A DNA stretch of 64,000 bases from Pusillimonas sp. T7-7. GTDB taxonomy: Bacteria; Pseudomonadota; Gammaproteobacteria; Burkholderiales; Burkholderiaceae_B. Within the stretch, counting starts at the first letter, position 1, and the number at the start of each line of letters is the position of its first letter. A program made the translations under genes and the position numbers. This document shows, piece by piece, positions 17,810 to 26,778 of this stretch. Under the pieces are notes generated by a model that saw only the letters and a program-made list of their open reading frames with translations, ran no database searches and had not been told where the DNA came from. The DNA is taken from contig NC_015458.1 in assembly GCF_000209655.1 (NCBI RefSeq), positions 3,534,001 through 3,598,000 of the forward strand. Reading direction: 5' to 3'.

Positions 17810-20800
17810 CGACATCATCGCCGCAAGGCTTGCACGAGCGCATTGCCCGCTTGAACGCCGAGCAGGTCGTCAAGCTGGTCACTGGGCTGCAGCAGCGCAT
17901 CGATGCGTTACGGGCTGCACAAGATGAGCGGCACGACGCCGCATTGATTGCCGTCATCGGGTTGGGGTGCCGTTTTCCGGGTGCTGCCAGCGCGGCCGAA
18001 TTCCAAGGCTTGCTGGAGCGTGGCATTCATGCCGTGGGCGCCGCAGCGGTCAATCGGCCAGAGCGCGAACAGCTGCCGCCCGGGGGCTATATCGAAAACA
18101 TAGAATGCTTTGATGCCGCATTCTTTGGCCTGCGCGACAGCGAGGCGGCCCAGATGGATCCCCAGCATCGCATTGCGCTCGAAGTGGCGTGGCATGCGCT
18201 CGAAGACGCGGGTCTGGCCGATTCGGCATGCCGGCCCAGGAACAGCGGCGTATTTCTTGGCATCAGCACGCACGACTATGCCGCCCGTTTTCACGGAAGC
18301 GAGGCAGGCTTCACTCCGCTTGCGGCCACAGGCAATTCGGCCAGCGCGGCAGCGGGCAGACTGGCGCATTGGCTCGATATCACCGGACCGGCCCTGGCGG
18401 TCGATACGGCTTGCTCCTCGTCGCTGGTTGCCGTTCACACAGCTTGCCGCAGCTTGCAGGCCGGCGAGTGCGACATGGCCCTGGCAGGCGGCGTTAACGC
18501 CTTGATTTCCGATGAGCTGACGCGTGGGTTTGCCGCGGCGGGCATGCTCAGCCCCACTTACGCCTGCCATACTTTCGACGCGAGCGCCGATGGCTATGTG
18601 CGCGGAGAAGGCGCGGGCTTCGTTGTGCTGAAGCGCTTGTCCGATGCCCTGCGTGATGGCGATCATGTGCGTGCAGTCATACGCGGCGGCGCGGTCAATC
18701 ATGATGGGCGAGCCAGTTCTTTGACGGCGCCCAATGCCAGCGCGCAGGCCGCCCTGATAAGCGCCGCATTGGCCGATGCAGGCCTGGCGCCCGGCGATGT
18801 ACAGGTGGTGGAGTGCCATGGCACGGGTACGCCTTTAGGCGATCCCATTGAAGTCCAGGCTCTGGCGCAAGCCTATGCGCAGGGACGGCAGAGCCCTCTA
18901 TTGTTGGGCTCCGTCAAAACCAATATAGGGCATCTTGAAGCCGCCGCCGGCATAGCGGGTTTGATTAAACTGGTGCTGTCGATACAGGCCGGCAAGCTGT
19001 TTCCCACCTTGCATCAGTCTGCGCTCAATCCACGCGTAGCCTGGGATACCCTGCCGATACGCGTCATCGATCATGGGCAAAGCTGGCCTCAGGCTGCGGA
19101 ACGCCGGGCCGGTGTCAGCAGCTTTGGCTTTAGCGGCACCAATGCGCATCTGATTCTCGAGGTGGCGCCCGAGGCCGCGGCTGCTTCCGCGCCAGCCTTC
19201 CACGGACCTGTCGTACTGCCTTTGTCGGCCCCCGACCAAACCGGACTAGCCAGGCTGGCCGGCGTGCTGGAGGCATGGGTGGGCCAGGAAGGCCTGGATT
19301 TGCATTGTGCGGTGGCGGCTTATGCGCTGGGGCGTCAACCCCATGCCTTTCGGGCCGCGGTGGCCGGTGATGACGCCGCCGCATTGGCGGCCGGGCTGCA
19401 AGATATTGCGGCCGGCCGGGACCCCATGCTTGGCGCGCGCGGCACGCCTGTGTCCGATAAACCCCGGGTTGCTTTCATGTTCACCGGACAAGGCAGCCAG
19501 TGGGCGGGCATGGGTAAAGACCTGTACGACACAGACCTTGTGTTCAAGCAGGCTGTAGATCGCTGCGCCAGCATCGTCACGCCCTTGATCGGATGTTCGC
19601 TGACCGATCTGATGTTCCAGGAGCCGCCCGCAGGCGAGTCGCTGTCTGACACCCGCCTGGCTCAGCCCGCCCTGTTTACGCTGGAATATGCGCTAGCTGA
19701 ACGCCTGGCGTCCTGGGGCGTCGTGCCTGATATCATGATAGGCCACAGCCTGGGCGAGTGGGTCGCGGCCTGCCGCGCCGGTGTGTTCTCGCTGGACGAC
19801 GCCCTGCGCCTGGTGGTCGAGCGCGGCCGGTTGATGGCGGGCGCTTCGCAAGAGGGCGCGATGGCGGCCGTATTTGCGCCGGCCCAATGCCTGGCGCAAC
19901 TGCCCGGAGAACTTGCGGCAAGCGTAGACCTGGCCGCCGTCAACGCGCCTGATGAATGCGTGATCTCCGGCCCGGCCCAGGCTGTTCGGCAAGTTTGCGA
20001 GGCCCTGGAAGGCCTGGGCCTAGGCACTCAACTGCTGCGCACATCCCATGCTTTTCACTCGCGTCTTATGGAGCCGGCGCTTGATGCGTTTGCATCGATG
20101 GTGTCCAGTGCCGTCATGTCGCCGCCCACCATGGCACTGGTGTCCAATCTTACGGGCGCCATCGACGCGCCCTTCGATACCGTCGATTATTGGGTGCGCC
20201 ACATAAGGCAGCCGGTGCGTTTTGCCGATGGCGTCTCCACGCTGGCCGACATGAAAGTCGACGTATTGATCGAAGTGGGTGCAAGCCCCAATCTGATCGG
20301 CACAGCAAGCCGCTGCCCTGCGTTTCAGGAAATAGCGCCGGTACTGGCGGCCACCTTACGCCGCAATCAGCCTGCCAGCCGTACGCTGGGCCAGTTGCTG
20401 GCCCAGTTATATGTGGCGGGCCTGCCCCTGAATTGGGAAGCTCTATACGGTAAGCGTCCACACATGGATGCGCCTGGCTATCCCTTTGAGCGGCGCCGGC
20501 ATTGGGCCGAACCGGCAGCGGCGCCTCTTGTGCGTTCTGCCTCAACTGCGCCGGCAAGTACGCTTGCGGCGGCTCAGCCCGAGGACCTCAAGCCAGACTC
20601 GCACAAGACGCCACAAGATCTCGCTGCCGAGGTCGGCCAGTTTCTGGTTCGCACCCTGCAGCTTTCAGAAAGCGATTGCGATTCGGATCGCAGCTTTCTG
20701 GAAATGGGTGTGGATTCGCTGGCGCTCACTGAAGCGGTTGCCGCGCTTGAGCGGAAATGGTCGATAGCCATTCCAAGACGCGCCTTGTTTGAAACATTGG

Positions 20801-23800
20801 GTACGCCGGGGCGCCTGATCGCACATGTGCTGGCCGAGTCCGTCCGCGCCGTGCCGCCTGCTGCCGGCAGCAAGCCTGTCGCGGCGGCCGCAGTGATGGC
20901 GCAAACGCTGGCGCCAAGTCCGGCGCCAGCGGCGCCTGTTCAAGCGCTTTCAGCCGAGCAGCAGGCGGGTCTGGCACAGTTCTCGCAGGCTTATGTGCAA
21001 CGCAGCCGCGCCTCACGCGAGCAGCGCAGCCAGTTTGGCGCTTACCTGGCCGACAGCCGGGCTGTGGCGGGGTTTCGACCGGAAACCAAGGGCATGCTTT
21101 ATCCCATAGTCGGATCGCGCGCCGAAGGCAGTCAAATGTTCGACGTGGACGGCAATCGCTATGTGGACATTGCCATGGGTTTTGGGGTCCAGCTGTTCGG
21201 CCACAGCCCAGGCTTTATTGCGGAGGCGATCTCCAGGCATATCGGCGAGCGTGGCTTGTTCATCGGGCCGCAAGCGCATTTGGCGGGCGAGGTTGCGCAA
21301 CGTCTGTGTCGTCTGACCGGCAATGCGCGGGCGGCCTTCTGCAACAGCGGGACTGAAGCCGTCATGACGGCGCTGCGCCTGGCCAGGCATGCCACAGGCA
21401 GAAAAAAAGTGGCCATGTTCCAGGGTTCCTATCATGGCCATTTCGATGGCGTGCTGGCCCAACTTGGCCCCGATGGCGCTGCCCTGCCTATGGCCGGGGG
21501 CACTCCGCAAGGCATGGCTGATGATATCGTGCTGCTCGATTATGGCGACGAAACGGGATCGCTTGAAACCCTGGCCGCGCTGGGCGATACCGTTGCAGCT
21601 GTATTGGTCGAGCCAGTACAGGGCCGGCGGCCTGATCGCCAGCCCAAAGTATTCTTGCAACGGCTGCGCGAGCTTACTCACTCGACCGGTGCGGCGCTCA
21701 TATTCGACGAGGTGCTGCTGGGTTTTCGCGTCGCACTGGGCGGGGCGCAAGCCTGGGCGGGCGTGCAGGCCGACCTGGTCACTTACGGCAAGATCGTCGG
21801 CGGCGGCCTGCCTATCGGTGTTGTGGCCGGGCAGGCCCGCTACCTGGACGCCCTGGATGGCGGGCCATGGTCGCTGGATGGCGATGGCGAACCGCGTGGC
21901 GAGCGCACTTTTTTTGCAGGCACCTTCAACAAGAATCCACTTGCCATGGCGGCGGCGCGGGCGGTGCTGGCATATCTTGAAGAGGCGGGTCCGGGCCTGC
22001 AGGAGGCCTTGAACCAGCGTACCCATGATTTTGTCGTCCGCTTGAATGCCATACTCGATCAAGAAGACTGCGGCATATCGGTACACGCATTTTCGTCCCT
22101 GTTCCGCTTTGTGGGGGCCAGCGATCTGTTCTACAACGCCATGATCCAGAATGGCGTTTATGTCTGGGAAGGACGCACCTGCTTTCTGTCCACCGCCCAT
22201 AGCGATGACGATTTGCGGCACATCGAAAACGCCGTGCGCGAGTCGCTGCGAGGCATGCGCGCCTGCGGCATGTTGCGCCCCGCCAGCCAGGCCTTGCCAT
22301 CGGCGTCTGTGGCCGTTGCGCCGCAAACCGAATCCATCCCGGCAACAGCCGGACAGACGGCCTTGCGGCTACTGGCCGCTTTCAGTCCACAGGCTTCGGC
22401 GGCTTACAACCAATCCTTGATATTCAATTTTCACGGGCCGCTGGATACGCAGGCCCTGCGTTCGGCTTTGCACGAGGTTTGCGCCAGGCATGAGGCCTTG
22501 CGCACTACTTTTCCCGAGGACGGCGCCACCCAAGTCATTCATCGCGAGCTGGCCCCCGAGCTATCCAGCATGAATAGTCCGGGTGATGAGCAAGCGTTCC
22601 AGCAGTGGCTGGACGATGCGGTGCTCACGCCCATGGACCTGGAGCACGGCCCCATGCTGCGTGCCTGGATTCTTGCACAAGAGACCGACCGTCATCGCCT
22701 GGTGCTGGCCATACCGCACCTGATAGTCGATGGCTGGTCACTGCAGCTGATCGCTCTTGAACTGGCTGAGCTGTATAGCGCGCGCACGCAAGGCCGGCCT
22801 GCAATACTGGCCGAGGCGGTACCGTATCGCCGCTATGCCGAGCATGCGCGCTTGCAGGCTGATGCACCGGAAGCAGCGGATTACTGGCGCGCTCTGTATG
22901 CCACTCAGCCTCCTGCGCTCGACTTGCCTGCCGACCGGCTGCGCCCGGCATTGCAAAGTTACGCCGGAGCCCGTGCCCGCTGCCGCGTGCCTGCTTCAGT
23001 GCGGGGCAGCCTGGAGGCGCTGGGCCGACAGACCGGGAGTTCTCTGTTTTCGGTTTGCCTGGCTGCTTATGGGCGCTTGCTGTCCGAGCTTTCGGGGCAG
23101 CGCGATATGGCTGTAGCCATCTTTTCAGCCGGGCAGCCCGAGCTGGGTGTTTCTGCTCTGGTGGGCTATTGCGTAGGGGTCTTGCCTTTGCGCTTGAACA
23201 TCGATGCAGCGGTTCCAACGACAGCTCTCCTGGCTTCCACACAGCAGTCTGTTTCGCAGGCCATGGCGCAGCGCGACTATCCCTATGCAAGGCTGATAAA
23301 AGACTTGGGCTTGCGGCGGGATCCCGCCCGCCCGCCACTGGCTTCGGTGTCGTTCAACCTGGACCGCATGGATGCCGCGCCCTGCTTCGCGGCGCTGGAC
23401 ACGCAAGTCGACGCCAATGCGCACGCCGCAGTGCGCTGGGACCTGAACTGGAATATCTTGTCTGATGCCGACGGGCTGCATATCGACGCTTATTACAACC
23501 GCGACCTGTTCGATGCGGAGCGGGTTCAAGCCTGGCTGGCGCGTTATGTGCAGATACTGGAATCACTGACCGACACAGCCCCGAGCGGCCCGCCCCAGCC
23601 GTCGCAAGAGTCTGCACAGATCGAGACACTGGCAGGCAGGGTAGCAACTGCCGTAAAGCTTGCCCCAACGGCCACAGCCGTGATCGACCATGTGGGCAAG
23701 ACAGATTACGCCGCGCTCGATGCAATGGCCAACGCTCTTGCACAACGCCTGGCGGCCAAGGGCGTGCTTCGCGGCGACAGGGTGGCGTTCAGGCTGGCGC

Positions 23801-26778
23801 GGGGTTTGGGGCCGGTCGTTGCCATGCTGGCCATCATGCGGCTGGGGGCGGCTTTTGTTCCGCTCGACGACGAACACCCGGACGAGCATCATGCCTATGT
23901 GCTGCAAGATAGCGCCGCAGTGGCCGTGATTATTGATGCCGGCGCCCGCAGTCTCTTGTCGTCCATTGCCACCGTTGAGTGGCAGCGGGGGGGAGCGGCG
24001 TCCGTGGCCGCCTGCCTGCCTGCATCGACCATGCCTGCCGGGGCGACAGCCTATGTCTTGTACACCTCGGGCTCCACCGGTAGGCCCAAGGGCGTGCGCG
24101 TTTCGCATGGCGCCATTGCCTGCTATGTACCGGCCATGCTGGAGCGTCTTGCGATGACAGGGGCGCTCTCTTTTGCCATGGTCTCTTCATTCGCCGCCGA
24201 CCTCGGTTATACCTCGGTGTTCGGTGCGCTATGGACGGGGGGCGCCTTGCATGCCATCGATGCGGAGTCCGCCCGCGATCCGGCGGCCCTGCAGCGCTGG
24301 ATGGCCGAATCGCCGGTCGATGTGTTGAAAATTGTTCCGACGCATTTGGCGGCCCTGCTCGATACGCCGGAATCGCAATCTCTGCTGCCGCGGCGCGCGC
24401 TGATTCTGGGGGGCGATGTCCTTACTTGGCGGCTGGTGGACCGCATTCAGGCTTTGGGCGCCGAGTGCCGTATCTTCAATCACTATGGTCCGACTGAAAC
24501 AACCGTGGGCGCCTGCATGACTGAAGCGCGGGACGATTTGCGCGAAGAAGGCGATCATGCCGTGCCGGTCGGCCCGCCTCTTTCCGGTTATCACATCACG
24601 TTGCTGGATTCGAGCGGCGCCGCGGCGGCAGCCGGTCAGGAAGGAGAGATCGTTATTGCGGGCGCTGCCGTGGCCATGGGCTATACCCAGCCCGAAGCCG
24701 CAGACAAGCAACGATTCGGGATATCCGACACCGGCGAGCGCTTTTATCGCACTGGCGATCTTGGACGCCGGCCCAAGCATGGCGCCATCGTCTTTGTGGG
24801 GCGCAGCGATGACATGGTCAAGATACGCGGACATCGCATCGAGCCTGCCGGTCTGGCCGAGATCTTGCGTACCTATCCCGGGGTGCGGGCCGCGATTATG
24901 CTGGTTGAGGCAAGGGAAGGGCGTGAACCCACGTTGTGCGCGGCGGTGGCTGGTGAAGTCAATGGCGATGATTTGCTTGCCTGGCTGGCCAGGCAAGTAC
25001 CCGCGGCCATGGTTCCGCAGCGTTGTGTGGTGTGCGCCGCCTTGCCCTTGACCTCCAATGGCAAGATCGACCGCCAGGCTTTGCTGGCCAAAGCCGCATC
25101 GCAGGCGGCCGCCGATCATCCGTCTGTCTCCATGCCAGTGCTGCAAGACGATCCTGTTCTGGAGACCATGTATGCATTATGGCGCTCGGTGCTGCAGTGC
25201 GACGAGGTTGGCCCCGATGATGATTTCTTTGCGTTGGGCGGCGATTCCATCATGGCCATACAAATCGTTGGCAGAGCGCGTGCCCACGGCCTGGCCTTGA
25301 CGCCCACCCAGGTATTCGAGGCGCCCACGCCGCGAGGGCTGGCGCAGCTTGCGGCACCGGTCAGCGAGGTAGCGGGCCGTGATGTGATCGTCGAGGCGGT
25401 GCCGCTCACGCCCATACAGCACTGGTTCATGGAAACCCCCATGCGTGATCGCAATCGCTGGTGCCTGACAGCGGTATTTGCACTGCCCCTCGTGCCTACC
25501 CAGGACCGGATACGCGCAGCAGCCACGGCTATCCAGGCCAGGCATGACGCATTGCGTGTCCGCTGGGCGCCGGGGCCGCAGGGCATGTTGCAGCAGCTTG
25601 CGCCGCCGTTGCCGCCAACCGTGCGGATTGTTCAAGGCGTTTCGCCGGACGCGGGGATGCTACGGCAGAGCGAAGACGAGTTGGCCGATACCCTGATGGC
25701 ATCCATGGATCTTAGCCAGGGCAGAGTCTTTGCCATGGGAGCGCTTGCCATGCCAGGCGGGCAAGGCCGTCTGGTGGTGGCTGTACATCATGCTGTCTTC
25801 GACATGGTGTCGTGGTCGATACTGGCTGATGATCTCCAGGCGGAACTGATGGACAATGCTGTGCCGGCGCAGCCCGCCACCACAAGCTGGACGTGGTGGT
25901 CCAGGGCGCTATCAGAGCGGGCTCAGGCAGCTGATGCCGCTCTGCCTTACTGGGCTGACGTCGCCAGGAAGGCCGCGACCGCCGCGCTGATACCGATCGA
26001 CGAGCCCGCAGCAGACAACACCGAAGGCAAGGTGCAGGAAGAACATCTGGTGCTGGACCAGGCGCTGTCTTCCCGCTTTCTGGCCGGAACGTCCGCCGTC
26101 TTTGGCTTGCGCCCGCACGAGGCCGTGCTGGCTGCTGTCGGGCTTGGCCTGGCCGAGTGGTCTCAAGGGCCGTTGGCCTGGGAGCTCGAAGGACATGGTC
26201 GCCAGCCCTTCGATCCGGCCATAGACTTGTCGCGCAGCATAGGCTGGTTCACCACGCGCTATCCGGTAGTGCTGCCCGGGCAGGCAGACTTGCAGGCCTG
26301 GGTGGTAGCCATGAAAGAAACGCTCAGGGGGATACCCGATCATGGTCTGACATACGGCCTGTTGCGATACGGCGGGCACGCCGACTTGCACGCCGAGCCG
26401 CAATTGTCTTTCAACTTTGTTGGCGAAATCAGTCAGTTCGGCACGCAGGCCATGGCCTTGCAACGGCTGGGCGCCGGTACGGAAAGGGCGGCGGATGCGG
26501 CACGCCGTCATGTGCTGGCTTTCGATGGCTGGCAGCAAGGCGGCGAGCTCATACTATCGTGTCGATATGCGGCGCGGCATCACAGGGAAACCATTCAGGG
26601 CTTGCTGGAGCGAGTCCGCCATATGGCGCAGCAGCTGGCTGATGCATGTCAGACATCGGCCGCAGCGGTTTATACGCCATCCGACTTTACGGGCATGTCT
26701 TTCTCGCAAGATGAGCTGGATGATCTTTTGGGGCAAATTGCAGAAACCGATCCGGAAAACGAGGCGGGTCATGGCTAA
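17806..26778 (+). CDS. Hybrid PKS/NRPS, KS-AT-ACP-AMT-C-A(Asp)-PCP-E
   Basis: Megasynthase of 2,990 residues starting at GTG. KS: DTACSSS Cys203, His338, His376. AT: GHSLGEW Ser648 with HAFH at 748–751, the malonyl-CoA signature. ACP: VDSL Ser971. A class III PLP aminotransferase (about 1010–1470) has YGKIVGGG, Lys1329. Then C (PHLIVDGW near 1637), A (YTSGSTGRPKG near 2086), PCP (GGDSI Ser2481) and an intact epimerase (HHAVFDMVSW His2661–2662; EGHGR; GWFTTRYP). No KR, DH or ER is present, so the beta-keto group made by the KS is the natural aminotransferase substrate, giving a beta-amino acyl chain. The A-domain code D-L-T-K-I-G-H-V-G-K matches Asp. The architecture parallels iturin-family MycA/ItuA, except that their loading ligase is fused. 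It overlaps the next gene by eight bases. Confidence 0.93.
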   Translation: MTTSSPQGLHERIARLNAEQVVKLVTGLQQRIDALRAAQDERHDAALIAVIGLGCRFPGAASAAEFQGLLERGIHAVGAAAVNRPEREQLPPGGYIENIECFDAAFFGLRDSEAAQMDPQHRIALEVAWHALEDAGLADSACRPRNSGVFLGISTHDYAARFHGSEAGFTPLAATGNSASAAAGRLAHWLDITGPALAVDTACSSSLVAVHTACRSLQAGECDMALAGGVNALISDELTRGFAAAGMLSPTYACHTFDASADGYVRGEGAGFVVLKRLSDALRDGDHVRAVIRGGAVNHDGRASSLTAPNASAQAALISAALADAGLAPGDVQVVECHGTGTPLGDPIEVQALAQAYAQGRQSPLLLGSVKTNIGHLEAAAGIAGLIKLVLSIQAGKLFPTLHQSALNPRVAWDTLPIRVIDHGQSWPQAAERRAGVSSFGFSGTNAHLILEVAPEAAAASAPAFHGPVVLPLSAPDQTGLARLAGVLEAWVGQEGLDLHCAVAAYALGRQPHAFRAAVAGDDAAALAAGLQDIAAGRDPMLGARGTPVSDKPRVAFMFTGQGSQWAGMGKDLYDTDLVFKQAVDRCASIVTPLIGCSLTDLMFQEPPAGESLSDTRLAQPALFTLEYALAERLASWGVVPDIMIGHSLGEWVAACRAGVFSLDDALRLVVERGRLMAGASQEGAMAAVFAPAQCLAQLPGELAASVDLAAVNAPDECVISGPAQAVRQVCEALEGLGLGTQLLRTSHAFHSRLMEPALDAFASMVSSAVMSPPTMALVSNLTGAIDAPFDTVDYWVRHIRQPVRFADGVSTLADMKVDVLIEVGASPNLIGTASRCPAFQEIAPVLAATLRRNQPASRTLGQLLAQLYVAGLPLNWEALYGKRPHMDAPGYPFERRRHWAEPAAAPLVRSASTAPASTLAAAQPEDLKPDSHKTPQDLAAEVGQFLVRTLQLSESDCDSDRSFLEMGVDSLALTEAVAALERKWSIAIPRRALFETLGTPGRLIAHVLAESVRAVPPAAGSKPVAAAAVMAQTLAPSPAPAAPVQALSAEQQAGLAQFSQAYVQRSRASREQRSQFGAYLADSRAVAGFRPETKGMLYPIVGSRAEGSQMFDVDGNRYVDIAMGFGVQLFGHSPGFIAEAISRHIGERGLFIGPQAHLAGEVAQRLCRLTGNARAAFCNSGTEAVMTALRLARHATGRKKVAMFQGSYHGHFDGVLAQLGPDGAALPMAGGTPQGMADDIVLLDYGDETGSLETLAALGDTVAAVLVEPVQGRRPDRQPKVFLQRLRELTHSTGAALIFDEVLLGFRVALGGAQAWAGVQADLVTYGKIVGGGLPIGVVAGQARYLDALDGGPWSLDGDGEPRGERTFFAGTFNKNPLAMAAARAVLAYLEEAGPGLQEALNQRTHDFVVRLNAILDQEDCGISVHAFSSLFRFVGASDLFYNAMIQNGVYVWEGRTCFLSTAHSDDDLRHIENAVRESLRGMRACGMLRPASQALPSASVAVAPQTESIPATAGQTALRLLAAFSPQASAAYNQSLIFNFHGPLDTQALRSALHEVCARHEALRTTFPEDGATQVIHRELAPELSSMNSPGDEQAFQQWLDDAVLTPMDLEHGPMLRAWILAQETDRHRLVLAIPHLIVDGWSLQLIALELAELYSARTQGRPAILAEAVPYRRYAEHARLQADAPEAADYWRALYATQPPALDLPADRLRPALQSYAGARARCRVPASVRGSLEALGRQTGSSLFSVCLAAYGRLLSELSGQRDMAVAIFSAGQPELGVSALVGYCVGVLPLRLNIDAAVPTTALLASTQQSVSQAMAQRDYPYARLIKDLGLRRDPARPPLASVSFNLDRMDAAPCFAALDTQVDANAHAAVRWDLNWNILSDADGLHIDAYYNRDLFDAERVQAWLARYVQILESLTDTAPSGPPQPSQESAQIETLAGRVATAVKLAPTATAVIDHVGKTDYAALDAMANALAQRLAAKGVLRGDRVAFRLARGLGPVVAMLAIMRLGAAFVPLDDEHPDEHHAYVLQDSAAVAVIIDAGARSLLSSIATVEWQRGGAASVAACLPASTMPAGATAYVLYTSGSTGRPKGVRVSHGAIACYVPAMLERLAMTGALSFAMVSSFAADLGYTSVFGALWTGGALHAIDAESARDPAALQRWMAESPVDVLKIVPTHLAALLDTPESQSLLPRRALILGGDVLTWRLVDRIQALGAECRIFNHYGPTETTVGACMTEARDDLREEGDHAVPVGPPLSGYHITLLDSSGAAAAAGQEGEIVIAGAAVAMGYTQPEAADKQRFGISDTGERFYRTGDLGRRPKHGAIVFVGRSDDMVKIRGHRIEPAGLAEILRTYPGVRAAIMLVEAREGREPTLCAAVAGEVNGDDLLAWLARQVPAAMVPQRCVVCAALPLTSNGKIDRQALLAKAASQAAADHPSVSMPVLQDDPVLETMYALWRSVLQCDEVGPDDDFFALGGDSIMAIQIVGRARAHGLALTPTQVFEAPTPRGLAQLAAPVSEVAGRDVIVEAVPLTPIQHWFMETPMRDRNRWCLTAVFALPLVPTQDRIRAAATAIQARHDALRVRWAPGPQGMLQQLAPPLPPTVRIVQGVSPDAGMLRQSEDELADTLMASMDLSQGRVFAMGALAMPGGQGRLVVAVHHAVFDMVSWSILADDLQAELMDNAVPAQPATTSWTWWSRALSERAQAADAALPYWADVARKAATAALIPIDEPAADNTEGKVQEEHLVLDQALSSRFLAGTSAVFGLRPHEAVLAAVGLGLAEWSQGPLAWELEGHGRQPFDPAIDLSRSIGWFTTRYPVVLPGQADLQAWVVAMKETLRGIPDHGLTYGLLRYGGHADLHAEPQLSFNFVGEISQFGTQAMALQRLGAGTERAADAARRHVLAFDGWQQGGELILSCRYAARHHRETIQGLLERVRHMAQQLADACQTSAAAVYTPSDFTGMSFSQDELDDLLGQIAETDPENEAGHG

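Noticed and set aside
21013..22326. 437-codon minus-strand ORF inside the PKS/NRPS
   Set aside because: It is antisense to the aminotransferase domain and has no motifs or ribosome site.
24190..24245. Reading the Asp A domain as having Ala at position 235 (a non-alpha-amino-acid pocket)
   Set aside because: Shifting by two residues restores the usual spacing to the TGG motif and gives D235-L236-T239, completing a known Asp code.
26417..26770. Upstream start for the glycosyltransferase
   Set aside because: The extra 118 codons lie out of frame within the epimerase domain of the megasynthase and have a shadow-like composition.
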